Positions 63,116-64,000 of a stretch of DNA of 64,000 bases are shown piece after piece. This DNA comes from Olleya sp. YS (GTDB lineage Bacteria; Bacteroidota; Bacteroidia; Flavobacteriales; Flavobacteriaceae): NCBI RefSeq assembly GCF_029760915.1, contig NZ_CP121685.1, forward strand, positions 594,001-658,000, given 5' to 3'. Each line of letters begins with the position of its first letter. Positions within the stretch are counted from its first letter, which is position 1. A program made the translations under genes and the position numbers. A model generated the notes under the pieces. It ran no database searches and was not told the origin of the DNA. It was given only the letters and a program-made list of their open reading frames with translations.

Positions 63116-63439
63116 AATTAAGGGCTTTAAAATGAATTAATACATTGTAAATATATACCAATGACTTATTTACAGCATAAGAATTAGATGAATTGCCATA
63201 ATAATCGATATGGACAATGCATTTTGTCGAAAACTACTATAAAACAACTATTTAATAGTAATTGTTTAATAAATACTATAAAAATTAAGCGTATTATAAA
63301 TTATTTGCAGTAAAAATTTAGATTTAATGAAGATTTTATTTTAGTATTAAAAGCTATTTTACACTTAGCTATTGAATTAGCTTTTTATCGGTAATTAAGT
63401 AAAGTATTGAATAAAATAAATCCGATAAACGGTAAATCA
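63116..63439. other. 324-nt AT-rich gap, no gene seen
   Basis: Very AT-rich and without an open frame I can support. Only small palindromes are seen (ACTATT-T-AATAGT at 63247-63259). It must hold the promoter of the OmpA/PD40 gene; the best -7 candidate is TATATTTA near 63151-63144 on the minus strand, one base off consensus. Confidence 0.5.
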
Positions 63440-64000
63440 TTATTTATTTAAAGCCAATAAATCATCAAGATATTGTCTAGTATTTGATAATCTTGGCACT
63501 TTGTGTTGACCTCCAAGTTTATCATTTAACTTTAACCAATCGTAAAATAGTTGTTCTCTAGCCACATTAATTTTTGGTTTATTAAGTGTCATATTATTGT
63601 AGCGTTTAGCTTCGTAATCTGAATTTAAGCTTTTTAACGCGTTATCAAATAGTTCATTAAAATAATTCAAGTCTTTTGGAGGAGTTTTAAATTCTATTAA
63701 CCATTCATGAGCGCCTTTTTCTTTACCTTCCATAAATATTGGTGCTGCTGTATAATCTACAATTTCGGATTTTGTTTTTTTACATACCTTTTTTAAAGCA
63801 TCTTCAGCATTTTCAATAATTAACTCTTCTCCAAAGACATTAATATGGTGTTTGGTACGACCAGATACTTTTATTCTATAAGGACTTATTGATACAAATC
63901 TTACAGTATCTCCTATTTTATATCGCCAGAGTCCAGCGTTGGTAGTTATGACTACAGCATAGTTTTTATTAAGTTCTACTTCACTAAGCGGAATAATTTT
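63440..64000 (-). CDS. GH3 auxin-responsive-promoter family protein (C-terminal part)
   Basis: Partial: the frame is open to the window end and gives 186 C-terminal residues without a start. It contains LWRYKIGDTVRFVS, then IKVSGRTKHHINVFGEELIIENAE, the acyl-adenylate (ANL)-type GH3 signature, and YTAAPIFMEG followed by HEWLIEF. Bacterial GH3-family proteins are usually about 500 residues; their substrates are unknown (plant members conjugate amino acids to jasmonate or auxin). An internal Met at 63733 is not the true start. Confidence 0.92.
   Translation of the reverse strand, partial: KIIPLSEVELNKNYAVVITTNAGLWRYKIGDTVRFVSISPYRIKVSGRTKHHINVFGEELIIENAEDALKKVCKKTKSEIVDYTAAPIFMEGKEKGAHEWLIEFKTPPKDLNYFNELFDNALKSLNSDYEAKRYNNMTLNKPKINVAREQLFYDWLKLNDKLGGQHKVPRLSNTRQYLDDLLALNK

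Noticed and set aside
1-64000. CRISPR array, IS element, integron, toxin-antitoxin or restriction system
   Set aside because: No regularly spaced repeats, transposase, integrase, toxin or restriction genes were seen apart from the GxxExxY cassette and the short stem-loop family reported.

Overview
The window is AT-rich chromosomal DNA from a member of the Bacteroidota, almost certainly a gliding-clade Flavobacteriaceae. The support is the Na+-translocating NADH dehydrogenase (nqrABCDEF) with its flavin transferase, gliding genes gldB and gldC, a plug-type protein and two C-terminally tagged cargo proteins of type IX secretion, the tig-clpP-clpX and uppS-bamA-ompH-ompH gene orders, a short primary sigma factor, and many TAnnTTTG promoter elements (the Bacteroidota -7 box) in place of sigma70 boxes. 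Genus cannot be fixed from the sequence; a marine flavobacterium is my impression only.

Layout. 1-2.5 kb: HAD-like protein, methionine aminopeptidase, and a GxxExxY nuclease-like gene bracketed by imperfect inverted repeats that run into a methyltransferase gene. 2.5-11.5 kb: apbE, small conserved genes, and the nqr operon, all leftward except one 153-residue protein. 11.7-22.9 kb: type IX plug protein, apaG, pruA, a fibronectin-III cargo protein, an Omp28 lipoprotein, a TlpA-like thioredoxin, a DUF6029-like protein and a large sorted alpha/beta hydrolase. 22.9-29.5 kb: gldC-gldB, nadE, an atypical response regulator, dnaG and a FAD oxidoreductase. 29.5-36 kb: fabD-lspA, an amidohydrolase, galE, a sugar aminotransferase and waaA. 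36-37.6 kb: two small exported proteins and a tRNA-Gly/tRNA-Leu unit. 37.6-47.5 kb: mutS, an RNA methylase, a folK-deoxynucleoside kinase fusion, a queuosine-precursor transporter, an AsmA-like protein, rpoD and rpsU. 47.5-55.8 kb: a leftward envelope block (CBS protein, nadK, DUF6089, uppS, bamA, two ompH, murI). 55.9-61.4 kb: pdxJ, an esterase-like protein, a membrane protein, tig, clpP, clpX. 61.5-64 kb: an OmpA/PD40 protein and the 3' part of a GH3-family gene cut by the window edge.

Most genes are housekeeping, and no defence island, prophage, IS element or CRISPR array is visible. Respiration (NqrA-F matured by ApbE), outer-membrane biogenesis (BamA, Skp-like OmpH, UppS, WaaA, LspA) and type IX secretion/gliding (GldB, GldC, plug, cargo) are the coherent themes. 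The most unusual structures are: (1) the GxxExxY gene at 1336-1710, framed by 33-bp imperfect inverted repeats, each built of three 8-nt AATTmGTG-type units with the same 2-then-1 nt spacing, which looks like a compact mobile or spreading cassette; (2) a family of short stem-loops with invariant TTTC loop and covarying stems, two near 3.9 kb and two near 40.35 kb; (3) a response regulator whose phospho-acceptor Asp is Glu; (4) a DnaG whose four zinc ligands are all replaced; (5) a 15-bp hairpin plus T-run just ahead of clpP, overlapping a possible clpP promoter.
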